Source: Ruminococcus_G sp964621905
GTDB lineage: Bacteria > Bacillota > Clostridia > Lachnospirales > Lachnospiraceae
DNA: 64,000 nt
Direction of reading: 5' to 3'
Assembly: GCA_964621905.1 (NCBI GenBank)
Contig: CAZUNG010000003.1
Coordinates: 186,001-250,000 of the forward strand
Each line of letters starts with the position of its first letter. Positions within the stretch are counted from its first letter, which is position 1. The position numbers and the translations under genes are program-made. The notes under the pieces are model-generated. The model searched no databases. It saw only the letters and a list, made by a program, of their open reading frames with translations, and was not told the DNA's origin. This document shows, piece by piece, positions 34,423 through 43,443 of the stretch.

Positions 34423-35568
34423 ATGAAGCTGTTTGAACTGATAGCACCCTGTCACTTCGGGACTGAGGCAGTGCTGAAAAGAGAAATTATTGACCTTGGA
34501 TATGAAGTCAGCAAGGTGGAAGATGGAAAAGTGACTTTTCTGGGAGATGCGGAAGCGGTTGCCTATGCAAATGTGTTTCTGCGCACAACCGAGAGGATTC
34601 TACTGAAAGTGGGACAGGTCAGAGCGGAGACATTTGAAGAATTGTTTGATAAGACAAAAGCTTTGCCCTGGGAGGAGTTTATCCCCAAAGACGGCAAGTT
34701 CTGGGTCGCAAAAGCAAATTCCATCAAAAGTAAACTGTTTAGTCCTTCGGATATTCAATCCATTATGAAGAAGGCAATCGTAGAAAGACTGAAAAATAAG
34801 TATAATGTATCCTGGTTTGAAGAGAGCGGAGACAGTTATCCGATCCGTGTGACTTTCATGAAGGATGTGGCTACGATTACACTTGACACATCGGGCATCT
34901 CTCTGCATAAAAGAGGGTATCGTCAGCACACCGTCAAGGCGCCGATTACCGAAACGCTTGCGTCGGCTCTGCTGATGCTGACACCATGGAAGCGGGATCG
35001 GATTTTAGTGGATCCATTCTGCGGAAGCGGTACGTTCCTGATCGAAGCGGCAATGATGGCGGCGAATATAGCACCGGGGATGAACCGTTCATTCTTGGCG
35101 GAGAACTGGAAACACATTGTTCCCAGAAAGTGTTGGTACAATGCAGTCGAGGAAGCTCTGGATCAGGCAGATGCCAGTGCAGAGACAGATATTCAGGGGT
35201 ATGATATCGATGCGGATGCAGTCCGGGATGCCAGGGAAAATGCAAAGCTTGCCAAAGTGGATCATATGATCCATTTTCAGCAGCGCGCAGTAAAGGATTT
35301 AAGTCATCCTAAAAAATATGGTTTTATTGTAACAAATCCGCCTTATGGAGAGCGTCTGGAGGATAAGGAGATGCTTCCGGGGCTGTATCGGGAACTTGGA
35401 GAAAGCTTTCGGAAACTGGACAGCTGGTCCATGTACCTGATCACCAGTTATGAGGATGCGGAAAAATATATTGGAAGAAAGGCTGACAAAAACCGTAAGA
35501 TTTATAATGGTATGCTGAAGACATATTTTTATCAGTACCTGGGACAAAAACCGCCGAAGAGGCATTGA
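34423..35568 (+). CDS. ypsC: rRNA (guanine-N2)-methyltransferase, YpsC/RlmL-like
   Basis: A 381-residue RNA methyltransferase with an N-terminal ferredoxin-like/THUMP region and a C-terminal SAM-dependent catalytic domain. Motifs are DPFCGSGTFLIEAAMMA for SAM binding and the N6/N2 type NPPYGERL. The family modifies 23S rRNA. ATG 34423 follows AAGAGGAGAGC; in-frame upstream codons would run through the leader hairpin. Confidence 0.92.
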   Translation: MKLFELIAPCHFGTEAVLKREIIDLGYEVSKVEDGKVTFLGDAEAVAYANVFLRTTERILLKVGQVRAETFEELFDKTKALPWEEFIPKDGKFWVAKANSIKSKLFSPSDIQSIMKKAIVERLKNKYNVSWFEESGDSYPIRVTFMKDVATITLDTSGISLHKRGYRQHTVKAPITETLASALLMLTPWKRDRILVDPFCGSGTFLIEAAMMAANIAPGMNRSFLAENWKHIVPRKCWYNAVEEALDQADASAETDIQGYDIDADAVRDARENAKLAKVDHMIHFQQRAVKDLSHPKKYGFIVTNPPYGERLEDKEMLPGLYRELGESFRKLDSWSMYLITSYEDAEKYIGRKADKNRKIYNGMLKTYFYQYLGQKPPKRH

Positions 35569-35674
35569 ATCCGGCTTTTTTTCTTTTCATTTATGCAGCC
35601 AGATGGTATAATGAGCGCATAAGCTCTTTTGGCCTATCAAGGGGCAGTGTGCAGGGAAAAAGGAATGTTTACTT

Positions 35675-36274
35675 ATGAAAAGAATCATATTTGCAACAGG
35701 AAATCCGGGCAAGATGAAAGAGATTCGGGAGATTTTGAAGGATTTGGACGTCGAAGTGGTCTCCATGAAGGAAGCTGGCATTACAGCAGATATCGTGGAA
35801 GACGGAGCGACTTTTGAAGAAAATGCAGTCATCAAAGCGAAAGCGATCATGGAAATCACAAATGAGATCGTTCTGGCTGATGATTCGGGCCTTGAAATCG
35901 ACTATCTGAATCGGGAACCGGGTATCTATTCAGCCAGATATATGGGGGAAGATACATCTTATCGTATTAAAAATAAAAATCTGATTGACCGTCTTAAAGG
36001 GGTGCCGGATGAAATGAGAACGGCACGTTTTGTGTGTGCAGTTGCGGCTGCATTTCCTGACGGCGACATTGTGACAGCACGGGGGACAATCGAGGGGATT
36101 ATCGGCTATGAGGAGCGGGGAACAAATGGCTTTGGATATGATCCGATTTTTTATGTGCCGGAATATGGCTGCTCCACGGCAGAACTGTCTCCGGAAGTGA
36201 AGAATCGTATCAGTCATCGCGGGAAAGCGCTGCGAAAAATGAAAGAGGAATTAAAATCAAGAAAAGTGAGTTGA
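35675..36274 (+). CDS. rdgB: XTP/dITP diphosphatase (RdgB/HAM1 family)
   Basis: A 199-residue house-cleaning enzyme that hydrolyses dITP and XTP. The ATGNPGKMKEI start, the VEDGATFEENAVIKA motif, DDSGLEIDYL with acidic metal ligands, and GFGYDPIFYVPEYG are all present. It forms a unit with the yfcE-like phosphoesterase five bases downstream. Confidence 0.96.
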   Translation: MKRIIFATGNPGKMKEIREILKDLDVEVVSMKEAGITADIVEDGATFEENAVIKAKAIMEITNEIVLADDSGLEIDYLNREPGIYSARYMGEDTSYRIKNKNLIDRLKGVPDEMRTARFVCAVAAAFPDGDIVTARGTIEGIIGYEERGTNGFGYDPIFYVPEYGCSTAELSPEVKNRISHRGKALRKMKEELKSRKVS

Positions 36275-36279
36275 AATAA

Positions 36280-36762
36280 ATGAAGGTGTTAATCATAAGT
36301 GATACGCACGGACATGCAAAAAATCTGATTGGAGTACTGGAGAGGGTTTGGCCGATCGATGCGCTGATTCATTGCGGTGATGTAGAGGGGGAAGAGGATT
36401 ATATAACGGAACTGGCAGAATGTCCTTCTTATATTGTTGCGGGAAACAACGACTATTTCAGTGTGCTTGACCGTGAGATGGAGTTTGAACTGGGGGGGAA
36501 GCACATCTTTCTCACTCATGGTCATTATTATGGCGTGTCGATGGGGACGGAGATGATAAAAGAAGAAGGGGAGAGCCGGAGCGCAGATATCGTAGTGTTT
36601 GGTCATACGCATAAGCCGTGTTGCGAACTGTCAGAAAATGTTGCGGTGCTGAATCCGGGCAGTTTGGCTTACCCGAGACAGGCGGGGAGGAAACCGAGTT
36701 TTATGATTATGGAGCTGAATGAGAATGGAGAATTTCGCTGCTCTACGAGATATCTCGGATAG
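36280..36762 (+). CDS. YfcE/MJ0936-type metallophosphoesterase
   Basis: A 160-residue calcineurin-like phosphodiesterase with ligand motifs SDTHGH, HCGDVEG, AGNNDYF, LTHGHYYG and FGHTHKP. It follows rdgB closely, a common Firmicutes pairing. Confidence 0.92.
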   Translation: MKVLIISDTHGHAKNLIGVLERVWPIDALIHCGDVEGEEDYITELAECPSYIVAGNNDYFSVLDREMEFELGGKHIFLTHGHYYGVSMGTEMIKEEGESRSADIVVFGHTHKPCCELSENVAVLNPGSLAYPRQAGRKPSFMIMELNENGEFRCSTRYLG

Positions 36763-36810
36763 GACAGAAAACTGCTGGAAAATAAGTGAAAAAATAGTAT
36801 AAAAAAAGTG

Positions 36811-36839
36811 TTGACATTTGATGAGCCGTATAATATAAT
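36811..36839 (+). promoter_or_regulatory. Promoter of the six-tRNA cluster
   Basis: TTGACA (36811-36816), 17-bp spacer, TATAAT (36834-36839), with an overlapping TATAAT at 36829 as in the rplM promoter. Confidence 0.85.
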
Positions 36840-36892
36840 ATACCTTGCGTCAGGCAAAAAAACGCAAAAATACAACAATGAATAAGAAATAT

Positions 36893-36967
36893 CGGGGTGT
36901 GGCTCAGCTTGGCTAGAGCGCCTGGTTTGGGACCAGGAGGCCGCAGGTTCGAATCCTGTCACCCCGA
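36893..36967 (+). tRNA. tRNA-Pro (anticodon TGG)
   Basis: Acceptor CGGGGTG/CACCCCG and anticodon stem CCTGG/CCAGG with loop TTTGGGA. First gene of the cluster. Confidence 0.96.
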
Positions 36968-37006
36968 CTGTTGTATCAACTATGACAACAAGATAGCAGC
37001 CAATAT

Positions 37007-37077
37007 GCGGGTGTAGTTCAATGGTAGAACACTAGCCTTCCAAGCTAGATACGTGGGTTCGATTCCCATCACCCGCT
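37007..37077 (+). tRNA. tRNA-Gly (anticodon TCC)
   Basis: Acceptor GCGGGTG/CACCCGC and anticodon stem CTAGC/GCTAG with loop CTTCCAA. Confidence 0.96.
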
Positions 37078-37080
37078 TAC

Positions 37081-37154
<74 letters not shown>

Positions 37155-37158
37155 TTAT

Positions 37159-37233
37159 GGTGGGTATAGCGCAGTTGGTTAGCGCGCCAGATTGTGGCTC
37201 TGGAGGCCAAGGGTTCGAATCCCTTTATCCACC
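37159..37233 (+). tRNA. tRNA-His (anticodon GTG)
   Basis: Acceptor GTGGGTA/TATCCAC with an additional 5' G (position -1) at 37159, as required for tRNA-His, and anticodon stem CCAGA/TCTGG with loop TTGTGGC. Confidence 0.96.
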
Positions 37234-37241
37234 TTATCTAA

Positions 37242-37313
37242 TGGGCTATCGCCAAGCGGTAAGGCACAGGACTTTGACTCCTGCATTCGCTGGTTCAAAT
37301 CCAGCTAGCCCAG
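37242..37313 (+). tRNA. tRNA-Gln (anticodon TTG)
   Basis: Acceptor TGGGCTA/TAGCCCA and anticodon stem CAGGA/TCCTG with loop CTTTGAC. Confidence 0.96.
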
Positions 37314-37317
37314 TTTG

Positions 37318-37346
37318 GGAATGCAGGATCTCATATCCTGCATTCC
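37318..37346 (+). other. Perfect hairpin inside the tRNA cluster
   Basis: GGAATGCAGGAT and ATCCTGCATTCC form a 12-bp stem around CTCAT between tRNA-Gln and tRNA-Lys. Without a clean T tract it is more likely a processing signal or partial terminator. Confidence 0.6.
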
Positions 37347-37368
37347 TGTTAGACAATTAAATGATTGT

Positions 37369-37441
37369 GGGATATTAGCTCAGTTGGTAGAGCACTTGAC
37401 TTTTAATCAAGTTGTCCGGGGTTCGAATCCCCGATGTCTCA
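37369..37441 (+). tRNA. tRNA-Lys (anticodon TTT)
   Basis: Acceptor GGGATAT/ATGTCTC (with G-U pairs) and anticodon stem CTTGA/TCAAG with loop CTTTTAA. Last gene of the cluster. Confidence 0.95.
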
Positions 37442-37446
37442 TAGAC

Positions 37447-37485
37447 AAAAAGCTTTGGAAATATTATTTCCAAAGCTTTTTCTTT
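37447..37485 (+). terminator. Terminator of the tRNA cluster
   Basis: AAAAGCTTTGGAAAT pairs with ATTTCCAAAGCTTTT and is followed by a T-rich tract. Confidence 0.92.
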
Positions 37486-37537
37486 TCAAATGAGGGGAAT
37501 GTATGGTATACTCGTGCCAATATAAGGAGGGTAGACG

Positions 37538-40500
37538 GTGAAACAGAAAAATTTAACAGCATTATACCTATTATTAGCATCTATATTATTGACAGGCCCC
37601 CTGGTGAAAGTGGATGCTGCGGAACAGTCAGACATGCTGCCGGCGGCGGAAGAAGCATCTGACGAGAAGAATGAAGAGGCCTTTTATGAGGAGGACCTGG
37701 ACTTTATCTATGGCCGTCCTATGACGGAAGAAGAGATTGCCCAACAGAAATCTTTGGAACCACAGCTTGAGGCACGAATACATACAGAGCCAGAGCCAGA
37801 GCCAGTGACGTATGCTTACCGGGCGCGCTCCGTATTGCCGCAGTACTACGATTCCAGGGAATATGGTTATGTCACGTCTGTAAAAGATCAGGGAGCGTTT
37901 GATATGTGCTGGGCATTTGCAATAGACTCTGCTGCCGAAAGTTCTTTGATTATGAATGGTATCTCGGTCGGCGGGGAAGTTTCCGACACAGATAACACTG
38001 ATCTTTCAGAGCTTCATACGGCGTATTATTTTTACAACAGACAGACAGATCCTCTGAATCTGACGGAAGGGGATAAAAATATCCCGCAGAACGGATATGA
38101 TTATCGTTCAAACGGGGGAAACCTTTGGATGAGCGCCCTTGCGTTTGCAAATTGGACTGGAACGGAGTCGGAACAGGATGCTCCGTATTCGTGGGCTTAT
38201 GAGGATGAGCTGTCATTTGTGGAAGAACAGCAGTTCAGTGCGGATGCAAAACTGAAAAATGCGTATTTTATCAACGGTGAGGCGTCGCAGATTAAAGAAG
38301 CAGTCCGGCAGTTTGGTTCGGTTGCCATTATGTACAATCATGATTCGCGGTTTTATAACTATGACACCGCAGCGTATTGTTATCCTGTGGGCAGCCCGTT
38401 GTATACAAGTCATGCGGTTGCAGTCGTGGGTTGGGATGACACGTATAAAAAGGAAAACTTTAAACCTGAAAGCGGTGTGACCACAGATGGGGCATGGATT
38501 GCAAAGAACAGCTGGGGCAGTGCATGGGGAGAAGAAGGCTATTTCTACATATCGTATGAGGAGCCGACCATCAGTTGTGTGACAGCAATGGAATTTCAGA
38601 GCGGTGATACGTATCAATATAATTATCAATACGATGGAAGTTCCATGACGACTGCGAACATAGCGGATGCGGGTCAGAAATTGGCCAATGTGTTTGAGGT
38701 TCAGGGAAAAACTTCAAAATATGAAGTTCTGGAAGCGGTGAGCTTCGCATTGCAGAGCGCGAATGTACCGTATAGTATTCAGATTTATACAGACCTTCAG
38801 TCGGATCAAGATCCAACCAGCGGTACTTCTGTCTTTGAAACGCCGCTGGCGGGCGTAACCGGATACAGCGGCGTCCATACCGTCGAGCTTCCGAAAACCG
38901 TTCAGTTGATGGCAGGGACAAAATTTTCTGTGGTGGTGAGCTTTTCTCAAAATACGGCTTTTTATGCTGAAAGAACAACAGATTCTGATTACTGCGAATG
39001 GGTCTTTGCCATGGCTTCGATTGGAGCGGGACAAAGCTTTTGGATGAACTCAAACGGGGTTTGGAAGGATCTGGCCAATAGCGGGATGTGCGCCAGGATC
39101 AAGGCTTATACGAATGAATCAGCAGATGTAGGCGCGGACAGGGTGGCGGCCAGTGCAGAAAGATCCGCGGAAAATCAGATTTTATTAGAGTGGACAGTGC
39201 ATAGCGGTGCGGAAGGATATTCCGTCTATCGCAGTACTTCCGAAGATGGAGAATACGTCTGTTTGGGAAATGTAAGCGGCGAGCAGAGCGTCACTTACAC
39301 AGATACTGATGTTGAACCGGGGATCCAGTATTACTATCGGGTAAAATGGTATGTGACCGAAAATGATCTGATGCTGGAAAGCCTGTCCAGTAATGTAGTG
39401 TCGGCGGTTACCTCTCTTGCGGTGTCTGAAGTGACGGTTTCTTCGGTGGATTATCAGAGTGTGACGCTTGCATGGGAGGAGGCTGACGGTGCAGACGGCT
39501 GTCAGGTGTGGAGAAGTACCCAAAAAGATGGCGGTTATTCATTGGCGGCTGAAATAAAATCAGGAACATCATACGTTGACCAGCTGCCGCTGGGAACCAC
39601 GTATTATTTTAAAATACGTATGTTCCGCGAGACGGACGGACATACAGTATACAGCGCCTATTCAGATGCAGTTACTGCAAAACCACAGATGAGGCAGCCG
39701 GCTCTTTCCGGTAAATCCGGAGGATATAATAAGGTGGATTTAAGCTGGCAGAAGATCGAAGGTGCACAGGGGTACCGTATTTATCGGAGCAAAAGCAAAA
39801 ACAGTGGATACAGTGCGATACGCAATCTGACAAATCCGAACACCACGTCATATTCCAATGTGTATCTTTCTGGCAAAGAGACGCTGAAAACGGGACAGAC
39901 ATACTATTATAAAATGCGTGCATTTTGCACGGTGGGGAATGTGACTGTCTACAGTGAGTATTCTGAACCGGTTGCTGTAGCACCTGCTCTGGAGATGCCG
40001 GAACTGACGGGGAAATCCTGGAGTTATCAAAAAGCGGCGCTTAGCTGGAACAAAATTCCCGGAGTCAGCGGTTACCGGATCTATCGCAGTACAAAAGAAA
40101 CCAGCGGTTTTTCAGCTATTCGTAACCTGACCAATGCGAATACGTTGTCGTATACGAACAGCGGACTTGTGACGGGAAAAACCTATTATTATAAGATGCG
40201 CGCATTCCGCAATGAAGATGGAAAGACGTACTACAGTGCCTATTCAAAAGTTGTGGAGGTAAAGCCGGTTCCTAACCGGGTGCAAATTTCCGGTGTACAA
40301 GCGCCTTCTGCCGGAAAGATGAAAATCAGCTGGGCGAGAATATCGGGAGCGGACGGTTACCGCGTTTACCGGGCTGAGAGTTCATCGGGAACATATACCT
40401 ATGTTAGAACGCTGAACGGAAATAGTAATGTTACGTATACAGATACCATAAAAAAGATAAAGGGGAAAAAGTACTACTATAAAGTCAGAGCTTTTCGGAA

Positions 40501-40561
40501 AACTTCTGATGGGCTGGTGTTTGGCTGGTTCTCGGCTGCGAAGTGGGGGACGGCGAAATAA
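37538..40561 (+). CDS. Secreted papain-like (C1) protease with Fn3-like repeats
   Basis: A 1007-residue secreted protein. A signal peptide (about residues 1-28) and an acidic pro-region precede a C1A peptidase domain. The catalytic residues are Cys124 (QGAFDMCWAF), His292 (SHAVAVVGWDD) and Asn324 (KNSWGSAWG). A beta-rich region follows (about 360-530), then five fibronectin-III-like repeats with recurring GYxIYRS and TYYYKMRAF motifs to the C terminus. No LPxTG motif or transmembrane anchor is visible, so it may be released or bound by its repeats. The start is GTG 37538 behind AAGGAGGG. Substrate is unknown. Confidence 0.9.
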   Translation: MKQKNLTALYLLLASILLTGPLVKVDAAEQSDMLPAAEEASDEKNEEAFYEEDLDFIYGRPMTEEEIAQQKSLEPQLEARIHTEPEPEPVTYAYRARSVLPQYYDSREYGYVTSVKDQGAFDMCWAFAIDSAAESSLIMNGISVGGEVSDTDNTDLSELHTAYYFYNRQTDPLNLTEGDKNIPQNGYDYRSNGGNLWMSALAFANWTGTESEQDAPYSWAYEDELSFVEEQQFSADAKLKNAYFINGEASQIKEAVRQFGSVAIMYNHDSRFYNYDTAAYCYPVGSPLYTSHAVAVVGWDDTYKKENFKPESGVTTDGAWIAKNSWGSAWGEEGYFYISYEEPTISCVTAMEFQSGDTYQYNYQYDGSSMTTANIADAGQKLANVFEVQGKTSKYEVLEAVSFALQSANVPYSIQIYTDLQSDQDPTSGTSVFETPLAGVTGYSGVHTVELPKTVQLMAGTKFSVVVSFSQNTAFYAERTTDSDYCEWVFAMASIGAGQSFWMNSNGVWKDLANSGMCARIKAYTNESADVGADRVAASAERSAENQILLEWTVHSGAEGYSVYRSTSEDGEYVCLGNVSGEQSVTYTDTDVEPGIQYYYRVKWYVTENDLMLESLSSNVVSAVTSLAVSEVTVSSVDYQSVTLAWEEADGADGCQVWRSTQKDGGYSLAAEIKSGTSYVDQLPLGTTYYFKIRMFRETDGHTVYSAYSDAVTAKPQMRQPALSGKSGGYNKVDLSWQKIEGAQGYRIYRSKSKNSGYSAIRNLTNPNTTSYSNVYLSGKETLKTGQTYYYKMRAFCTVGNVTVYSEYSEPVAVAPALEMPELTGKSWSYQKAALSWNKIPGVSGYRIYRSTKETSGFSAIRNLTNANTLSYTNSGLVTGKTYYYKMRAFRNEDGKTYYSAYSKVVEVKPVPNRVQISGVQAPSAGKMKISWARISGADGYRVYRAESSSGTYTYVRTLNGNSNVTYTDTIKKIKGKKYYYKVRAFRKTSDGLVFGWFSAAKWGTAK

Positions 40562-40575
40562 ATAGATGGAGAACG

Positions 40576-40620
40576 AAAAAACGCTCCGGTGCCTTTTAAT
40601 GGAACCGGAGCGTTTTTTTT
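40576..40620. terminator. Bidirectional terminator between the protease gene and trpB2
   Basis: AAAACGCTCCGGT pairs with ACCGGAGCGTTTT; both strands end in a T tract, serving the convergent protease and trpB2 genes. Confidence 0.92.
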
Positions 40621-40621
40621 A

Positions 40622-41998
40622 TCAGTCAACCTTTGGAAGTCCTGCAAAACCAGGTTCCAGATCGGCATCTGTTGGGATGTAATCCGTCATTTCGCCATCG
40701 TTGTATTTTCCGTATGCAACCATATCGAAATAGCCGGTGCCTGTCAGACCGAAGACGATCGTTTTTTCTTCTCCGGTTTCTTTGCATTTGAGCGCTTCGT
40801 CGATTGCAACGCGGATAGCATGGCTGCTCTCCGGAGCCGGAAGGATTCCCTCGACGCGTGCGAACTGTTCTGCTGCAGCGAATACTTCTGTCTGTTCAAC
40901 AGAAACTGCCTCAATCAGTTTATCATCATAGAGCTGTGATACGATGGAGCTCATGCCGTGATAACGCAGACCGCCTGCATGATTTGCGGACGGAATAAAT
41001 CCACTCCCAAGCGTATACATTTTTGCGAGCGGACAAATCATGCCGGTGTCACAGAAATCATAGGCATAACGGCCTCGCGTCAGGCTTGGGCAAGATGCAG
41101 GCTCTACTGCAATAATGCGGTAATCGGCTTCGCCCTTGATTTTTTCGCCCGCAAAAGGAGAAATCAGGCCGCCCAGGTTGGAACCTCCGCCGGCGCAGCC
41201 GATTACAATGTCGGCTTTAATGTCATATTTGTCCAGAGCGGCTTTGGTTTCCAGGCCGATGATCGACTGGTGAAGAAGTACCTGACTGAGCACTGATCCC
41301 AGCACATACCGGTAACCGTCACGTGACATGGCGGCTTCGACAGCTTCAGAGATCGCACAGCCGAGGCTGCCGGAGGTTCCGGGATGTTCTGCGAGGATCT
41401 TTCGTCCAACCTCAGTGGTTTCGGATGGGGAGGGAGTGACAGAGGCTCCGTATGTTCTCATAACTTCGCGGCGGAAAGGCTTTTGCTCATAGGAGACTTT
41501 TACCATATATACCTTGCAGTCAAGGTCAAAGTAAGAGCAGGCCATGGAAAGGGCTGTTCCCCATTGTCCGGCACCGGTCTCTGTTGTGACGCCTGTCAGA
41601 CCCTGTTTCTTTGCGTAATAGGCCTGTGCGATGGCTGAATTCAGTTTATGGCTCCCGGAAGTATTGTTGCCCTCAAATTTGTAATAGATGTTTGCCGGAG
41701 TGTCCAGCGCTTTTTCCAGAAAATATGCACGTACCAGAGGTGATGGACGGTACATTTTATAAAAATCCTGAATCTCCTGAGGAATATCAAAGTATGCGGT
41801 GTCATTGTCGAGTTCCTGGCGGACCAGTTCATCGCAGAATACCGGCCGGAGCTCCTCGAATGTCATTGGTTTTAAAGTGCCCGGATTTAACAGCGGTGCC
41901 GGCTTGTTTTTCATATCTGCGCGGACATTGTACCATTGTGTTGGCATCTCATTCTCTTCCAGATAAATTTTGTAAGGGATTTTCTTTTCTGCGCTCAT
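40622..41998 (-). CDS. trpB2: Tryptophan synthase beta-like protein TrpB2
   Basis: A 458-residue PLP enzyme of the TrpB2 group, longer than TrpB1 and with an N-terminal extension. The PLP lysine is in NNTSGSHKLNSA, with ETGAGQWGTAL and the phosphate-cradle GCAGGGSNLGG. TrpB2 makes tryptophan from indole and serine without TrpA. No other trp genes are near. I place the start at ATG 41998 after GAAAGG; the ATG three codons upstream lies too close to that site. A tRNA-Trp-type T-box precedes it. Confidence 0.95.
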   Translation of the reverse strand: MSAEKKIPYKIYLEENEMPTQWYNVRADMKNKPAPLLNPGTLKPMTFEELRPVFCDELVRQELDNDTAYFDIPQEIQDFYKMYRPSPLVRAYFLEKALDTPANIYYKFEGNNTSGSHKLNSAIAQAYYAKKQGLTGVTTETGAGQWGTALSMACSYFDLDCKVYMVKVSYEQKPFRREVMRTYGASVTPSPSETTEVGRKILAEHPGTSGSLGCAISEAVEAAMSRDGYRYVLGSVLSQVLLHQSIIGLETKAALDKYDIKADIVIGCAGGGSNLGGLISPFAGEKIKGEADYRIIAVEPASCPSLTRGRYAYDFCDTGMICPLAKMYTLGSGFIPSANHAGGLRYHGMSSIVSQLYDDKLIEAVSVEQTEVFAAAEQFARVEGILPAPESSHAIRVAIDEALKCKETGEEKTIVFGLTGTGYFDMVAYGKYNDGEMTDYIPTDADLEPGFAGLPKVD

Positions 41999-42034
41999 TT
42001 TGTTCATCCTTTCTTTGGGTATTTTGTACTTAAA

Positions 42035-42330
42035 TAAAAAACCTGTCCTATCAAATTGATAGGACAGGAATATGATCACCTGCGGTGCCACCTAACTTCA
42101 TTCTGACTGTCAGAATGCGCTTATCACATGTACGTACATACACGTCCCGTTGTAACGATCGGTATTCGTCTCCCCTACTTGGATTGCTCCTTTTGGTTTG
42201 CCCTCGCAAGCCCATTCGTCATACTCACTTTGCTGCAATTCCACCGCCTGCAGTTCTCTGGAAAAGTTTTTGTAATGCTTACTACCCTTGCTCATAGGTT
42301 TCTGTTATGGTATCAGATGTTTGATATGTG
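42035..42330 (-). promoter_or_regulatory. T-box riboswitch upstream of trpB2
   Basis: On the minus strand the T-box core GGTGGCACCGCAGG covers 42079-42092, followed by the terminator stem CCTGTCCTATC/GATAGGACAGG (42042-42068) and a T tract. In the Stem I region, AGCAAG and CTTGC pair, and GAATGGG on the 3' side of the loop offers a TGG specifier (42212-42214), which fits tRNA-Trp. So tryptophan starvation should raise trpB2 expression. Confidence 0.9.
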
Positions 42331-42333
42331 TTA

Positions 42334-42362
42334 AATATACTATGCAAAAATAGAAAAGTCAA
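42334..42362 (-). promoter_or_regulatory. Promoter of the trpB2 leader
   Basis: On the minus strand: TTGACT (42357-42362), 17-bp spacer, TATATT (42334-42339). Confidence 0.75.
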
Positions 42363-42371
42363 GACCAAACA

Positions 42372-42401
42372 TTGACATAAATTGAGCATATGGTATATAA
42401 T
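42372..42401 (+). promoter_or_regulatory. Promoter of tRNA-Leu(TAG)
   Basis: TTGACA (42372-42377), 18-bp spacer, TATAAT (42396-42401). It is divergent from the trpB2 promoter only 10 bp away. Confidence 0.78.
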
Positions 42402-42414
42402 TATGAGTAGTTTC

Positions 42415-42494
42415 GCGGGCATGGCGGAATTGGCAGACGCGCCAGATTTAGGTTCTGGTGGGAGACCGTGCAGGTTCAAGTCCTGTTGCCCGCA
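42415..42494 (+). tRNA. tRNA-Leu (anticodon TAG)
   Basis: Acceptor GCGGGCA/TGCCCGC, anticodon stem CCAGA/TCTGG with loop TTTAGGT, and a longer variable arm (type II tRNA). Confidence 0.95.
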
Positions 42495-42500
42495 TGCTGC

Positions 42501-42530
42501 AGAGCCTGTGTTTGCAGGCTCTGTTTTTTA
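42501..42530 (+). terminator. Terminator of tRNA-Leu
   Basis: AGAGCCTG pairs with CAGGCTCT and is followed by GTTTTTT. It touches the end of the convergent mutarotase-like gene. Confidence 0.9.
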
Positions 42531-42995
42531 GATATGTATTGATTCGCTCCAGTCATCTTCATCATAGGAAATGTCGGAAGTTACATGACCCTCTTCCATG
42601 TAACCGCTGAGCATGGAACGATACTGCTCTTCCAGGGTCAACTCTTCTTCGGCGGAAGGCATTGGACTTTTTGTCAACGAACTGCCCAAAATTTTGAGCG
42701 GGGCCCACCAGTTAGTTGTTTCGCGTTCCTCAAGCGGCACATCTTTCCGGCGCTTTTGTACCAGATAACCGTTCATCTCCGGATATGAGGCGATGGCCTC
42801 CATGTCTTTGTAAAATTCCTTTCCCACATACTCGAAATTCATCAGAATTAAATGATTCAGGCTGAAATAGCATTGATTGCGAATTCCGTGAATCCAAAGA
42901 ATCTGTGCAACTTCTTTCGAGGGATTTAAATGTTGCTGCAGGTAAGCATCTCGTTCTTCAGGAACGACGTGAATAATTTCTTGAACTCGTTTCAT
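42528..42995 (-). CDS. L-rhamnose mutarotase-like protein
   Basis: A 155-residue protein. The first 100 residues resemble the RhaM/L-rhamnose mutarotase family: MKRVQEIIHVVPEERDAYLQ, then an IRNQCYF strand, FEYVGKEFYKDMEAIASYPE, and the TTNWWAPL motif. The usual family length is about 105; here an acidic 50-residue tail is added. No rhamnose genes are near, so another sugar may be the substrate. AGGAGGTTC precedes the ATG. Confidence 0.82.
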   Translation of the reverse strand: MKRVQEIIHVVPEERDAYLQQHLNPSKEVAQILWIHGIRNQCYFSLNHLILMNFEYVGKEFYKDMEAIASYPEMNGYLVQKRRKDVPLEERETTNWWAPLKILGSSLTKSPMPSAEEELTLEEQYRSMLSGYMEEGHVTSDISYDEDDWSESIHI

Positions 42996-43130
42996 GATTG
43001 AACCTCCTGATTTTGTTTTATATAGTTTGCTTTATATCTGTTATTATATGGGCGGTGCGGGAGTTTTTCAATGTTTATTCGCAAAGTTTCCCGGTTTTTA
43101 TGGAATTGCAAAGCAGTGCTGTCCGGATTG

Positions 43131-43168
43131 TAAAAAATAGCCGAAACGCTGATATATCAGAGCTTCGG
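43131..43168 (-). terminator. Terminator of the small 43210 gene
   Basis: On the minus strand CCGAA...TTCGG arms with a CTGATATATCAG core are followed by CTATTTTTTA. Confidence 0.75.
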
Positions 43169-43209
43169 CGGTTTTGATTTTCTTCTGCAATTAAATTGGA
43201 GAAAGGGCT

Positions 43210-43359
43210 TCAGGTCTCCTGGGTTTTCTTGCTTTCTGGACATTTAGCTTCCGGCAGAGGCTCTGACACCTCTTTCGGCAAATCCACCTCCGGTATATTG
43301 CCGTCATCATAATCATCGGTGATATCCCAGACGGGTGGAAAGAACGACTGTTTTTCCAT
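43210..43359 (-). CDS. Small acidic protein of unknown function
   Basis: A 49-residue protein, acidic and Pro-rich (for example VWDITDDYDDGNIPEVDLPK). AAAGGAGTATACGC before ATG 43359 and the terminator downstream argue for a real gene. I recognise no family. The upstream region between 43360 and 43443 shows nothing else. Confidence 0.55.
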   Translation of the reverse strand: MEKQSFFPPVWDITDDYDDGNIPEVDLPKEVSEPLPEAKCPESKKTQET

Positions 43360-43443
43360 ATGCGTATACTCCTTTTTTGGTAGTGTGCGCATTATGTGGA
43401 GAAGATATACATGAATAGGGAGAAATGGAAGACAGCAGGTTGT

